64,000 bases of DNA from Bugulina stolonifera (taxonomy: Eukaryota > Bryozoa > Gymnolaemata > Cheilostomatida > Bugulidae). Every line of letters starts with the position of its first letter. Position 1 is the first letter of the stretch. Made by a program: the position numbers and the translations under genes. The notes beneath the pieces are model-generated. The model saw only the letters and a list, made by a program, of their open reading frames with translations. It did not search any database and had not been told where the DNA came from. Location: positions 7,434,496 to 7,498,495 of the forward strand of contig OW285193.1 in assembly GCA_935421135.1 (NCBI GenBank), in the 5' to 3' direction. This document shows positions 12,201-24,850 of the stretch, piece by piece.

Positions 12201-15200
12201 AACTTTGGTGGAAACCAGCTAGCAAACAACATGGGGGGCAATCCACCAGTAAATAATTTTGGTGTCAATCCACTAGTAAATAATTTTGATGCCAATCCAC
12301 CAGTAAATAATCTTGGTGGTAATCTACCAGCCAATGGCGTGGGTGTCAATGCAGCAGTAAATAATCTTGGTGGTAATCTACCAGCCAACAACGTGGGTGG
12401 CAATGCACCAGCTGACGGCCTGGGAGGTCTGAATGCAGGTGGTGGTAATGCAGCAGCTCCACTGGCAGCACAAGTTGGAGATTCCCATCAGAATGATAAC
12501 AACATGGCCAATGCTAAGGATACTGGTGGTGAGAATGGTGGTGTAGCAGCGTTTAATGATCCAACAAAGAAACCATTTGTAGATTCCATTCTCAAGAGAG
12601 CAGCCGATAAAGAAGGAGATGGAAGAGGGGCTGAAGAAATACCAGGTTAGCTCTTACTGAACATTAATAAAGAATAAAGCCCAAATGCTAATGACTTTCT
12701 AGATATCATATACTTTGATTTATGGCCAATGATGAAAATATATTATAAATTTAAAGATATTTTTGTGAATGTCAAAATATTTTATAAATTGAAAAATGTT
12801 TTTAGATAGGTACCCGCATGGAAAAGGTAAGTGGCTAAGTAATTTTTAATGTCTAGAGACTGCAAAAGATCAAGTTTTTTAATATGTTGCTTCATAACTC
12901 ATTTTTATGGGGCACCTGCTCTATTGGTTTGCTATTCTGATTCTTTTAGGTTTACCATTATAAGATGGTCCAATCAATGGCATGTGTTAAATTCTGGCTT
13001 CAAATTTTTGCTTAGCTCAAAGCTAGCTCAAATAAAAACAACCACCCATCAAGCTCAGATACAGATCTTGAAAATTCGAAGCTTGGCCATGCATCAATCT
13101 TAGCTTTAGTCTCACTAAATTGATTGGGCCTTCCTAACTTCTTTTACACGTATGCTCTGGTTCTGGTCCATCACCAAATACTCCCTTACATGTATATATA
13201 TATGCTCACTATGTATATGTTATGGTCATGTCCTCCTCTCCTACTACCAGATGGTGAAATGGCTGACGGCGCTCTGGTGGCTGATACTGGGGTAACTACA
13301 GCTAGACTTGCAGGTCTGTCTGCCTTGGATAAACGATTCTTACTAATAGACTTGTCTTTCTGTTTGCCCTCATGACTTTCTAATGATTTCTAACCAATTG
13401 GAGTTACCTTCTAACAGATTTGTCTTCAGCTGGAAGCTAAATAACCATGCTTCAATGTAGCTCTAGTCGCTTTATCCGGACTTGACTGTGTTATAAAGGG
13501 ATCCGATCACTGGCAGGATCACTGGCAGGATCACTGGCAGGATCACTGGCAGGATCACTGGCAGGATCACTGGCAGGATCACTGGCAGGATCACTGGCAG
13601 GATCACTGGCAGGATCACTGGCAGGATCACTGGCAGGATCACTGGCAGGATCACTGGCAGGATCACTGGCAGGATCACTGGCAGGATCACTGGCGAGATC
13701 ACTGGCAGGATCACTGGCAGGATCACTGGCAGGATCGGCATAGAGATTTTACCCACCTTTTTCAGCTTCAATTGCCCTCACTCGATACCCCAATGCTGTT
13801 ATCACAAAGAGACAGCCTTCAGGTTACTTCTGATCTAAGTATCTGCTCTGCCTGGTTGAACTCGTCCTTAGAAGATATGATGTCTTGTACTTTGTAGTTC
13901 TGTATTTCCTGGTGATTTACTAACAGTCTGCTGGTGTTTGCCTTTGGGAATCGTACCTGACATTGCCAAGTTCTTAGCTGGCTCTCACAGTATTCGTTAG
14001 ATACTCACCATAAAATGAGTCATCATGAAATGACTCACCATAAAATGACTCACCATCTGGTCTCTGATTGCATGTGTAACCACTCTGTGCTTCTAGGTAG
14101 CAAGTGATAATGTGTGTGCTTGAACCATTATTTATCTATGTTACCATTGATTCCAGGTGGGCAGGAAGTTGAAAGAAATGTCTTACTTCAACAGAATGTA
14201 GAGCGACCTTTACAGCAACCTCTGCCTTTACACCCCTTGAAAGGTGAGTATACCACTATCCACCCCTTCTGTGGTCATGTACCACTATCCACCCCTTGTG
14301 TGATTATATTATATCCTATACACCTTTTGTATAGTTACATATATATATATGCCATTATCTTAAGTTAGGGCACAGCTACACTTGGGGCCATTTGTTTTAT
14401 CCAGGACAACACGTTTATCTTTTTAGCGCCCAGCGTCACCTAGCTCTGTTGTAATTGTTTAATATCAGACACAATTCTTCTTCTTCTTCTACAAGCGGTT
14501 CCCACTCAATGTGGGGTAGCTGATGACAGCGCCAATGCCTTCCACTTTACTCTATTCTATGTATTTTCATGGCTAGCATATCAGATACATGTACATGTAC
14601 AATGACATAGCTTAGACAGACATAGCTTAGCATGTTGTCTACTTCCCGGAGGACTCATTACTTGTATATAATACCTTGTACATATCTCAATGTCAGATGT
14701 ATTGATCAGCAAGTAGGCAAAGTGAATTGACGACTTTTAACAAAAAATGGTGACTGATTTCATCCTCCCAATGCTTCAAATGATAAAAAGCCAACCCCGA
14801 GACTCTCAACTGCAAAGTTATCTACACAAAGCTATCAGTTTACAATGGGATGCGCCTAGACCAAGTAATTGTTGTATAAAGTATGTTATGTAGTACTCGT
14901 ATTATTGTACACTGAGAACTACTCAAATGCAGATAAAACTGATTACTCCTGTATTTCTGTAGGAAATGACGACTTAGGTGGAGAGGATAAAAAAGATACA
15001 CAAGAAGTGAGTTTAATGATTTAATTACCTGTAACTCTAAAACTTTGTAGTAGGTGTAAAAATTAAAATGTCCTCTAGGCTGGAAAGCCAAAGTATTAGC
15101 TGTGGGACTTGCTCCAGTTTTTTCTGCACTTTCTTTGAACTCAAATCCACAAATGATTGAAAGTTGCTAACTGCTAATTTAGGTAGCTAACTTTAGGGGC

Positions 15201-15828
15201 GAGTAACCCTCAATAACAGGTAGAAAGAAGTATTAGAAGTTCCTCAGTTTAAACACGGGTTTAAGCATCCTAACCTATTAGTAGCTCGAGACATTATTAT
15301 GCTGCCAAAATGGTAAATTGATTTGTTGTATTCCAGCAGCAGTTAAACTCACTGGAATATATTTTTAACTTCATATTTTTCTAGCCCAAGAGCACTAAAA
15401 GTGCCGATAAGGGTAAGGTAGCGTCTGTCACTGCTGTTGTCTCTAAAGCCCCAACTATACTCGCTAGTAAAGCAAATACTACTAAGTCTAAACAGGAGTC
15501 ATCTCTCCTTGCAATCAGCAAGCGATTAGGTGTAGTTATACGGCCTCTTGGTAGTGAGAAAACTACTAAAAAGTCTAATGCCGATGAGAATAACGCTAAG
15601 GAGGTGGTAGAGGGAGCAACTTCCAAACATGTGGATAGTGCGGATAAGCTACTCCAAGGTGAAGGTGGTGCTATAGTAGGGAAACAACATGGGCATAATG
15701 TTGATGACGATGACAATGGTGGAGAAGTAATAAATAAAATGGCTGAAGCTGATGGAGGAAATGGTGGAGTGCCGCAAATTCAGGGTTTATTAGACGCCTC
15801 TAACGATGAGGTGCACATTTCTCGCTAA
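6226..15828 (+). CDS. Golgi-type type II membrane coiled-coil protein (GOLM/GOLIM4-like)
   Basis: Eleven exons: 6226-6397, 8146-8217, 8543-8571, 10975-11028, 11495-11645, 11869-12645, 12806-12826, 13251-13313, 14157-14243, 14963-15006, 15385-15828; 637 residues. A short basic N-terminus (MIRSRGG) precedes one hydrophobic segment (about 11-28, YGALTLILMYVLFLYN), giving a type II anchor. About 150 residues of coiled coil follow (ILTQLSAAHEHTKRLK, TELSRSQRDLEDVRSKL), then a polyglutamine run (about 11950-11989) and degenerate Asn/Gly/Pro repeats such as GGNLPANN. The C-terminal half is acidic and low in complexity. This fits cis-Golgi proteins GOLM1/GOLM2 or GOLIM4, which have a short cytosolic tail, a membrane anchor, a luminal coiled coil and an acidic luminal tail. 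Exon-end phases agree throughout. The exon at 13251 could also end at a GTAACT donor, but only the GTCTGT donor at 13314 keeps phase. Assignment within the family is uncertain. Confidence 0.8.
7661..7785. repeat. 19-bp tandem repeat in intron 1 of the Golgi protein gene
   Basis: Six to seven nearly identical copies of CCTACATACACTAAGTAGG. Adjacent copies create the palindrome GTAGGCCTAC at each junction. Confidence 0.9.
8646..10725. mobile_element. 2.08-kb terminal-inverted-repeat DNA transposon, probably non-autonomous
   Basis: The left end begins GGGGAGAGCGGGGTAAGTTG. The right end, read on the minus strand, begins GGGGAGAGTGGGGTAAGTTG; the match runs on through GGACA. TAGTA directly flanks both sides (8641-8645 and 10726-10730), consistent with a 5-bp target duplication. 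Subterminal copies of the same GGGGTAAGTTGGGAC word lie in both orientations at 8830-8890, and GTCCCAACTTGCCCC-like copies lie near 10320-10365. The interior has no long reading frame; the longest piece (9537-9737) has no recognised motif. It sits wholly inside an intron of the Golgi protein gene. I do not assign a superfamily. Confidence 0.8.
13505..13736. repeat. 12-bp minisatellite (GATCACTGGCAG)n
   Basis: About 19 near-perfect copies of a 12-base unit in an intron of the Golgi protein gene, with one variant (GCGAG) near 13693. The unit length is a multiple of three, so both strands show long open repeats; these are not genes. Confidence 0.95.
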
Positions 15829-18800
15829 CTACAGATTTATTACGATATATATAGGTCAGTGTAACAGGGTCATGCTAGCTGTACTTCCTTCCTCTCCGCT
15901 CTGCCTGGATTCCTCTGTCTACTATCCTGCTATTCCTGGTGGCTCCTGATTTGTGCTCATCCCGTGTATATAGCCTAATATTGTACTACCTGTTTATCCA
16001 TCGTTGAGTAAGGCAGGAATAATTTTGGCAGTGGGCGGGCAACTCTTAAGGTGGTGGTTTTTTGGTATCATTTGAATGTATCATTAGAGTTGTTGAATTC
16101 CCATCTATACATTGTTCACAGATTTTGAGGCCAAAATTCTGACGGTACAATACTATGTGAAGCATTCTATACTTTTTATGTTGGTGTGTTTTATTGATTT
16201 CCAGCCTATATGGTTGTCTACCTACCTACATGTGCATCTATCTAACTTCTGTACATCTACCAGTGAAAATATGTCTATCTTGCTATCTCTGTACATAAAT
16301 TTAAATATACATGATATATGTGTGTTGCCTCTGATGTTATTAATAGTCACATAGGAAAACTCCCATTTAACCACCATGGTGTCACTAGCTGTCTGGTGAG
16401 GAAGGTCACCTGTGAATTGTAAGCTGTAATTTCATTAGAATTTCTCCTGCTGGTTCAATACCAAACCCTATGCCTATGTCTCTCTTTTATTTAGCTTGAG
16501 TTCATATCTGTTTAGGATGAGGAAGATAACAGCATAGATGACAATAAGACAACCCTTGGAGTCCAAGAATAGGACAACCCTCTACAGGATGTTTACATTC
16601 TTCAGAATGGTTGCCATGGTATCGTTGATAACTGGATTCATGACCTTTACATTGATCTCTATGGGTAAACATTCACCTCAGCCTAGAAGAAAGATTGTGG
16701 ATCGTTTTACCACTAAATAATTTATATTTATTTCTGGTCTAGTTGTAAATTGTATCAATTTGATATTATACATTATAGGTCTGGTATACCAGTGATGCTT
16801 TCACTAGGTAGGTACTTATTCACTCGTATTTCTTTGTTCATCCAGCCTAGTATGTGGCATTTCTAACTGGTTTTTATGTTATTTTAAAAATACCAAGTGG
16901 AAATGACTTCAGCTCACCATGGTCTTCCCTTGGGTGTACATAAATGGTAAAGCAGAAATAACTGGCCATGTTCCAACTACTATTTAAGCTAAATTCTCCT
17001 TTCTTAGGCTTCCTAATTTGACGGCAATTTCACCCCTAGAGCTAATGAACACACTGTCATCCAGGTACTTCAAGTAAAGTGGTAGTTTTCTACTAGTCCT
17101 TAACAAGGGTAGACAACTGCTCAATATTAAATGCTGAAGCAAAATAAAACCATTATTTATAATGGTGCTTGTATAGTCTATAATTGTATACATTAACTTT
17201 TGTTTCTGTGGGTTACATTATTTTACTGAATTTATGAATTTTTATCAAGGTACAATATTATGGTGGCTCAGTTCTATGTGCACAGTAGGTTAAATAAAAC
17301 TGGTCAACTTTCACAAATGGCCTAGTAAGTATTTATTACCAGCAGCAAACAGATTTATACAGCATAATATAATATATGGGATCTAACAGAAAATTTAACC
17401 TTAAAAATAAAGTAGGTATTTCACATAAAAGTTATTCTTAGAAACACTTGTGTATAAAAATAACACTAAGATGTGTTTGTGTAAATATATTTTAGTATAT
17501 ATGAACTTCTACTCCATTACTACCTCTACTAGTACTCCTTTCATTATTTGAAGGTGCATCGTTGTGTAAACACAGCAACACGTAGGTGCATAGTTATAGC
17601 AAATAGATTGCATAATGTACAAGTAAGTATAAATCACAGCATTTGGAAGACTGGTTAAAAAATATTCAAAAAACAAAGCGTGTACATTATTTATAGCTCA
17701 GATTTTCATAACTAGCCAATAACAATACTTGACTAACATTGTAAGTAACTAAAAATGAAGCAGTTTGGGAGCTTTCACTGAAAGAGCACAACTCCTAATA
17801 CAAGCCTGAGATTCTACTACAACCCACCATAATCTGGCAGTCTACTGTGATAGGGTCAAGCCAGTATGATAACTAACTTTGCTAATAGGCGGTATGTGAC
17901 TATAAATCAAGAACCTCAAACTCAGTTTTGACTCAGTTTTTTGATGAGCTAAAAAACAAAATGGAAATTTGGGGAAGCTGGTCATTGAGACAAGGTTCAC
18001 TGCAAATTTTGTCTACAGGTATCAGACAACCAAGCATGCATTGATGTCTAAGTAGAATGATGTAGTGTGTTGCAAGCAAATGCAGTGGGGGTAAGGGAGG
18101 GATCTGACTACAATGCAGCAGACTAGGTGGGCAGATCACATAAGTGTTCTTACTTGGCAGTGTAGAGGGCAGTGTTTATACTTACTCTTCAATCTTGCTA
18201 ACAAGGACATCTTCAAAGGTGAACAAAAAGCAAAGCAATAATATTATGTGCAAGGTAATGTAATATAGGTGTAAAATATAAATGTAAATGTGTAACAATA
18301 CAAATAGCAAAAAACTATTAATGGCAATATTTTAGCGACCTGGGAGTTATCTATTCTCTCTCATAAATGTGCAGGGGTAGATAACTACCAATTTCCATCT
18401 GGTTGTAAAAGTATCAGCTCCAGATAATACAAAGGATAGCTTCACAAGTTTCACAGGAATATAAAATAGAGAGGAGGATAAATAACAAGCGAGAATAGGG
18501 TAGTAGTTCAAAAGGGTGTGAGCACATGAGCTATGAAATAACCTTAGAGCCTATCCCAACAGAAACCCAGACTCAATGTACTACTGTAACATGCTCAAAC
18601 CATGTTGGTGATAATTCAAGTGATGGAAGCCAACGAAAATAAATACATGTTGTGATCTGTATATGTGTATGTATACCCTAACCACAGAGATTACCACAGT
18701 ATTGAACCTTAGCGATTGGGAAGTTAGGAGGAAAAGTATCCGAGACAAGCATTTTGTCAGATCGCTGTTTAGAGTTGATTTTTCAATAAATTTGATAAAC

Positions 18801-19123
18801 TGATGCAACGAAAAGGAAAACAACCTCGAAATTACAAACACTTTGAGAACTTCCAAGCACTTACTACTTTTATGAGCATTATACTATGATATTTATCATT
18901 AGTTTGGAATTGTCTCCTTAATATCAAATCTACTGACAGCAAATCTTGACCCATGGGTATGCATATGTGAAAGGGCTATCAACTCCAATCCAAACCAAAA
19001 TAGGTTCCCTTCTACAGATATTTAGCCTAAATTTAAGTACAGAAGTGTATATACTATGTATGTACATATTCTGACTCTACTAAGTAAAATTATAGCCTCC
19101 GGTCTAGAGAAAAAAGATGGAGA
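15829..19123. other. Intergenic region between Golgi protein and TPBG-like gene
   Basis: The region holds the 3' flank of the Golgi protein gene, with a possible alternative last exon at 16516-16572. From 16600 to 19123 I see AT-rich sequence with no credible exon, and no repeat of note. Confidence 0.4.
16516..16572 (+). CDS. Possible alternative terminal exon of the Golgi protein gene
   Basis: An acceptor (ATCTGTTTAG) is followed in phase 0 by 18 codons (DEEDNSIDDNKTTLGVQE) and a stop. The piece is acidic, like the luminal tails of GOLM-type proteins. A phase-0 donor inside the annotated last exon (GAG then GTGCAC at 15811) could feed it and would replace the last five codons. No transcript evidence is available. 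Confidence 0.3.
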   Translation, partial: DEEDNSIDDNKTTLGVQE

Positions 19124-22100
19124 CTAGCGGACAGTGTTGTATCGAGTTGTACTGTAGACTGAGTGCTCATGCTTACTTCCCAGAGTCTCTCTACAACTCC
19201 TGTACTTGTTTATGAAGATGGACCTGTTTAAAAAGAGGATGACCAAGGCTACCAGTCCCACAACCCCTAGCACTATTCCGAGTACAGTGTAAGAGTTGGA
19301 TGTCTTTGGTTCTTTACACTCCAACTCCGACAGTGAGAAACTCATCAGTGGTGAACCAACCTGAATGGAGATAGAATGAACCCAGGCTAAATATTGTAAA
19401 ATGTGGTACATAGATAATGAATCTAATCTAAAGGCAAGAACCATGTGTATCAAGAATAATGAAGTGCTAAAACATAATTATGCAATTCCAATACTGTTGA
19501 AAGATTACAAAAGAGATCTTTCATTTACCTATACCCAAAGTATTTACCATGGAGCCTACAGGGGCTGATGAACACACTTGTTAATATATATAGAGGTATC
19601 TAAAGTATTTACCATCGAGTCTACAGGGGCTGATGAACATGTGAGACCAGAGAGGTCTTTAACCAGTCGAGTATGATTGTTGAAATTCAGCCAAGACCAG
19701 AGATCCTTAGCGGAACAGTCACAGTTTATGGGGTTCTCTAGAACAAAAACAGAGCTACTCTATACCAAAAAATTTTTAGTATTTAATAAAACATTTAGTC
19801 TATTCAATCGCCTTTGGCACAAGAGTGGCACTAAGGCTAAAATCTTAACAATACAATTAGCCAATGCACAAGTAAGAACACAGGTTATACTAACTTGACA
19901 ATGTGACGGTTTCTAGCTGTCCATTCCCACCCTCATACAGAAAGGAGATGTTGTGGAGGAGAGGCATATGGAAACGAGTTATACTATTCCACTGAAGGTG
20001 AAGGACTTTTAGTTTCTTCAACCTCTCCAGTGAGAATGATATCCTGAAATTATCATCATATTATATGAATAGAGTGTAACCAATTCCACCTTAGACATAA
20101 GCAGCACGGTTGGCTTGCCTAATATGACAAAGCAAGTACAACCATGTTAGTTGGTACAAACTATTTTATTGGAGTTGTCATCTCAATAGACAGGTAGTGA
20201 TAACTCCAATCAAAGTGCTCACATGATCAGAAATTGAGTAGTCAGTCTCTCTAATGTGCCTGTACCTTATCTTATATAAACTATAATGACCAGTGGCCAG
20301 TTGCAAAGGCAATAAGTAAAGACGCTTCTGGAGATTTCAGACCAAGAAAGTACCAGTCACTGTGCTAAGGCACACCTGTAGACTAAGAACTCTATCAACT
20401 AATAGTCAAGTGGTTATATTCATCCCTCCCTATAATTAAGTCATAAAACCTATGACAAGTTTTAGTAGCTACTTAAACAATGTGATTCTGACAGTGTTAC
20501 ATGTAGGTGCGAGGTAAGTAATGACATAGGTTCATTGCATTCTCAGAAAATATATTACTGTTCAATGTTCATTTCCTTATCTGATTCCATGAAACTCTAA
20601 GAAGTATAACAATAATTATAAAGGGATGTTCAGCAAAGACCAGATTAAATCCTTCACAAGATTTTGCACCAGCGTACAACAATATCAGTCTATTGACAAA
20701 CATTGTAGAAATTACAGAGCCAAAATAGTTCTCAAAAGATGATCAGATTGTAAAATTTAGTCAGTTTAAATTGCATTAGCTAATATAATATCATATCCAT
20801 ATCACAGCAACAGCTATTCTTATATAACTGTAGACTACATAATATGGCTGACGATGTATCCAGCCTACAAGCAGATAGTGATGTCAATTTTTAACTCTGC
20901 AGGCAAATTATAACAGATAAAACTCAAATATAGGTCTCCTATTGTGATTTTATTTGTAGGCCTGTATCTACTGTAAAAATATATTGCAGTGTATACACCC
21001 GGGGCATATACATGTATGTAGGCATATTATATATATATAAAAGTTGGTTTTCAGATTTCCAGAAATCTGTGATTATTTGTAGAACTTTTAGTAGAAGTCT
21101 ACAGAAGCTCTACAGTCTACATGTAATTTCTACATACGTGTAATTAGTGTGACAACGCAGGCGCATATTGCACCTAGCCTGTGGATCTAGATTTTCTAGC
21201 AACTGATCCTCATACATACCCTGGCAGCTGATTGTGAGAGAGATCGAGGGTCTCCAGATTAGGCATGACATCAAAGAAATCAGAAGGGAGGCCATCAATT
21301 CTATTGTTCCTCATTGACAGTGTAGTGAGAGACTCCATAGAACTGTTAAAGAATATCACCTTGAGCATTTCATAGATCTACAAGCAGCAGTGTGTGTATG
21401 TATACATATATTCTATAGATCTACAAGTCGCAGTTTGTGTATATACATATATAATCTATAGATCCACAAGTAGCAATGTGTGTATATATACATATATTCT
21501 ATAGATCTACAAGTAGCAGTTTGTGTATATATGCATATATTCTATAGATCTACAAGTAGCAATGTGTGTATATATACATATATTCTATAGATCTACAAGT
21601 AACAGTGTGTGTATATATACATATATTCTATAGATCTACAAGTAGCAGCGTGTATATATATGCATATAATCTATAGATACACAAGTAGTAGTTTGTGTAT
21701 ATACATATATAATCTATAGATCTACAAGTATATTTGTAGAATCTACAATTTTTTGCATTAGTTCATCCTTCACAAATAGAAATCAGTCCCATTGGATTAA
21801 TGCAGGTTGAAGACTAGCCCAGAAAGCAGCCCTAGTAAAGCCAGTATTCAAGTTTAGTGTAGTGCTGTGGTAACTGGTATCACTCTGTGGTCAGTGAAAG
21901 ACTTATTTCAAGCACTACTTCAAGGTCATTTACAGGTCATTCAACAAAACATCAAAAACCTTATTAAAATGGTCATTCACTTTTTAATACTCTCCTATGT
22001 TTACATAATGTGATTGTCACCATGAAGTGATTATCCTATGACTTGTGAGAAAATTAAAAAGAGATATTTTAAAAAATTACAGTACAACCACAAAATATCA

Positions 22101-23928
22101 TCACATGAACGGATAAACAAAAAAACAAGTAAACAAATCATGAACCAGCGATAACTTTTGCTCATACTTAAGATATAGCCTACAAACCTAACATAGCCTA
22201 CAAACAACACATAGCTAACAAACCTCACTGGAGTTCTTGTCGGCCCTGCTCATTGGTGCAAAGGCATTGTTGAGAGAGAGTGTGGTCAAATCAGAGTGAT
22301 TGAACAATCTTGAATGGTCAACACTTGCGTTAAAGTTCCAGTCATTATCATCTAATATCAGCGTTTTCAGGTTACGCATGTAGTGGAAAGCACCAGGGTC
22401 AATTCTACAGAGATCAATGCACATAGAGCCGCAGACATCAATGCACATGCAACCGCAGACATCAATGCACATACAGCCGCAGACAGCATATAGAAAGAAC
22501 AAATATAGCTTTTGCCAACTAGTTAGTTAACCAGTAAGCAAATGAGTAGCTAGCATTTGGGAATTTAAAGATGTGGAGTTGTTACTAGATTCTAAATCTA
22601 AAGTAAGCTAGCAAAGGATCCTAAAGTGTCTGAGCCAGCAACTGCCAACAACTAGTGACAATATTCAACACAATAAGTTCTACTAAATATACATGTGGAT
22701 GACTGTTAAATCTCCAACAAATTCTCTTGAACTCTCCAACTACTTAAAACTCACATTATTTTAATGTACATGTAGCATCAAATAACTATTTAGCCTTGCA
22801 TTATGTAAAATTATTAGCTGAATGAATGCCAAAAGTCAACCAAACCTGGATCATATTACAATTGATACATCAGCTTAAAAGTAATAGAACAATATATAAC
22901 ACTTATATCTAAAATACAGTTGTATGCCTACTCAACTATACTACATTATATAGTACAGTAGGGTAATCATTAGTAAACATAGCAGAGCTAAAACAAATTG
23001 TGCAACAGCTACATGTAGTACAATGCTTATTGCATTTTATAGCAGTTTTATGGGCATTATAATATATACTAATACGTTGCTAGTAAATAGCCCCTTGTGT
23101 CTTGTAAACATGTATAACTAACAGGTAGTAGCAGCAGCGATATTCAGAAATCGTGACTTAACTAAACAGTATCCCAGAAGCCTCAAGACCTCCCTGACAA
23201 TATTATAACTTATAACATTATAATTTCAAAGAAAATACCAAGGGCTTGTTATAAGTAGTCCCCAGTACTCTCTTTGGAAACACATTGTATCATATATGCA
23301 ATAATAGCCCAACTCTACTGCATCCTGAATATAGAGGAAGTTATATTTACCGTCTTATCATATTATTAGACAAGTTATACGATATTAGTTGATCATGACG
23401 CCTGTCACCGAGTGAATTCTTCCCAAGATATGTTATATTATGTCCAGTAAACATGACAGATGTTAGATTGGGATACTTCAATCCATAGGCCTGCAGATCC
23501 TCGAATGCTGAAGTATAAGAATAAAATAAATAATAATTTTATCAAAATATAGTACAGCCCTACATAAACATTATATAACAAATTTGGATATATACTCAAT
23601 GAAGGCCTTTGTTAGGCTACATATAGTTTTCACGCATTTACATTGCTAGCAAAATATCTGGATAATTTCATGTTTTACAACTTCCCAACATGATATCCGT
23701 GTAACAACAGGATAATTTATGACTTTACAAACACGTGTATGTAGAATAACAAAGTGCGACTGAAGTATAACAAATTAGAGTGAACAATATAATAATTATG
23801 TCCAACTTACTCATATCCTGTGACTTATCACATTTGAGGTGCACATCAGACTCTGTACAATGTGCCCAGGCGGTTGGGGAATAGACACTGAATAGACCCA
23901 GTACAAACAGAATCCGCCAGAGATCCAT
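19124..23928 (-). CDS. Trophoblast glycoprotein (TPBG/5T4)-like LRR membrane protein
   Basis: Seven exons on the minus strand: 23928-23811, 23507-23351, 22404-22224, 21377-21220, 20043-19895, 19737-19613, 19360-19124; 374 residues. A signal peptide (LWRILFVLGLFSVYSPTAWA) is followed by a reduced LRRNT (HCTESDVHLKCD). Leucine-rich repeats come next (NLTSVMFTGHNITYLG, NLKTLILDDNDW, SLTTLSMRNNRIDGLP, NLETLDLSHNQLPG, KLKVLHLQWNSITRF). The LRRCT is NPINCDCSAKDLWSWLNFNN with TCSS. One transmembrane helix (YTVLGIVLGVVGLVALVILF) precedes LNRS and a basic tail with SCRETLG. The motif LGIVL, a hydrophobic run, LNR and then a CR pair is characteristic of TPBG, an inhibitor of Wnt signalling in vertebrates; that function is not shown here. 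All phases agree. Introns 2 and 3 and the exon 6 donor carry tandem repeats described separately. Confidence 0.85.
19537..19639. repeat. 38-bp direct duplication covering an exon end and its splice donor
   Basis: Copies at 19537-19574 and 19602-19639 match at 36 of 38 positions. The second copy contains the last 27 bases of exon 6 of the TPBG-like gene and its GTAAAT donor. The first copy lies just downstream in transcription and keeps an intact GTAAAT donor. Confidence 0.9.
21378..21735. repeat. About 43-bp tandem array copied from a splice acceptor
   Basis: About eight copies of a unit containing TCTATAGATCTACAAGTAGC plus TGTGTATATATACATATAT. On the minus strand each unit reads TTGTAG then ATCTATAG, nearly the same as the true exon 4 acceptor (TTGTAG then ATCTATGAAATG) of the TPBG-like gene, which forms the edge of the array. 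Confidence 0.9.
22405..22490. repeat. 24-bp tandem repeat abutting a splice acceptor
   Basis: About three copies of GATGTCTGCGGCTGTATGTG plus CATT (minus-strand reading) run directly into the exon 3 acceptor of the TPBG-like gene. The last unit has changed to GATCTCTGTAG and so supplies the AG. The array stays open in the exon frame as cysteine-rich CGCMCIDV units. Confidence 0.8.
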
Positions 23929-24850
23929 GTCTAGACAAAGATTATAATAAAATATAAAATTAATAATAACAATTATAAATTATAAAGTTATATTTGCATC
24001 TCCAACACTTCAGATATATCAGGGTGCAGGAGGCAGTATGTATAGTTAGCATCTAACTATCCATTTACCATCCCACAGTTCTGCTGAAAACTTTCCGAAT
24101 GAAAGAACTGCAAATCAACGGAAAACTAGTCGGAGATAGCTAAAACAGATATACGGATAATCAAGTAATCTTAATACAAACTACATTTGTTTGCTATTAT
24201 AGTCAGGATAATAAATGTGTTCAAATATTGTAAATTTTGAGCTACCTGATAATCAATGGGGAAAGTGATGTTTTGCCATGTTCAGATCACGCTGAGAGTT
24301 CTTCACCGGGAAAATTTCTGAAAAAAGACCATTGGCAAAAACCTCCAGGTTTTTATTTGCTTATTTAAAAGTTATGATCAGTATAGCGCTCAGGCTATAG
24401 GTGTAGCAGATACATCCTGAAGAAACACCTGCTACTAACTATAACTGTTACTGCTTTCAGACTTATTTAATTTATTCTTTATATTCATATTATCTTAGGA
24501 TCAAACTGGACTACTTGGGCAGGTGGAAGGGGCATGCCTCATTTGGAAAACTTCGGTGTGAACTTTTGGCTAGCTTCAGCTAGATATGGTTAAATTACAG
24601 TTTACATGCTGTGTTGACTTCATCACAGGTCCTGCGATGGCCCTGTTTCTATGATGTCAGTATCGTTGGTAGTGTGTGTAGTGGAATCGTTTGTTTTCTT
24701 TCCCTTTAAGATCTCAAACAGTTCACAACAGGAAGCTGTTGTGGAACAAAAGAACGGTCATGTCAAATGTGGCAGGCAATCTACGAGTTTGAGATCCGGT
24801 GACCATTGAGTGGTTTGCTAATGATCTTGTCTTAGAAGGTTAAAGGTGAA
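23929..24850. other. Upstream region of the TPBG-like gene
   Basis: This is the 5' flank of the minus-strand gene; no exon is seen. The part from about 24480 onward is less AT-rich and may be further decayed LINE sequence, but it carries no readable motif. Confidence 0.3.

Noticed and set aside
12031..12403. Minus-strand frames opposite the Asn/Gly/Pro repeat exon
   Set aside because: Antisense shadows of the Golgi protein exon 6, whose phase fits both neighbours.
13472..13771. Minus-strand frame of LPVI repeats
   Set aside because: It is only a translation of the 12-bp intronic minisatellite.
16538..16720. 60-codon plus-strand frame with a hydrophobic segment
   Set aside because: It overlaps the possible acidic terminal exon in another frame and has no acceptor or homology.
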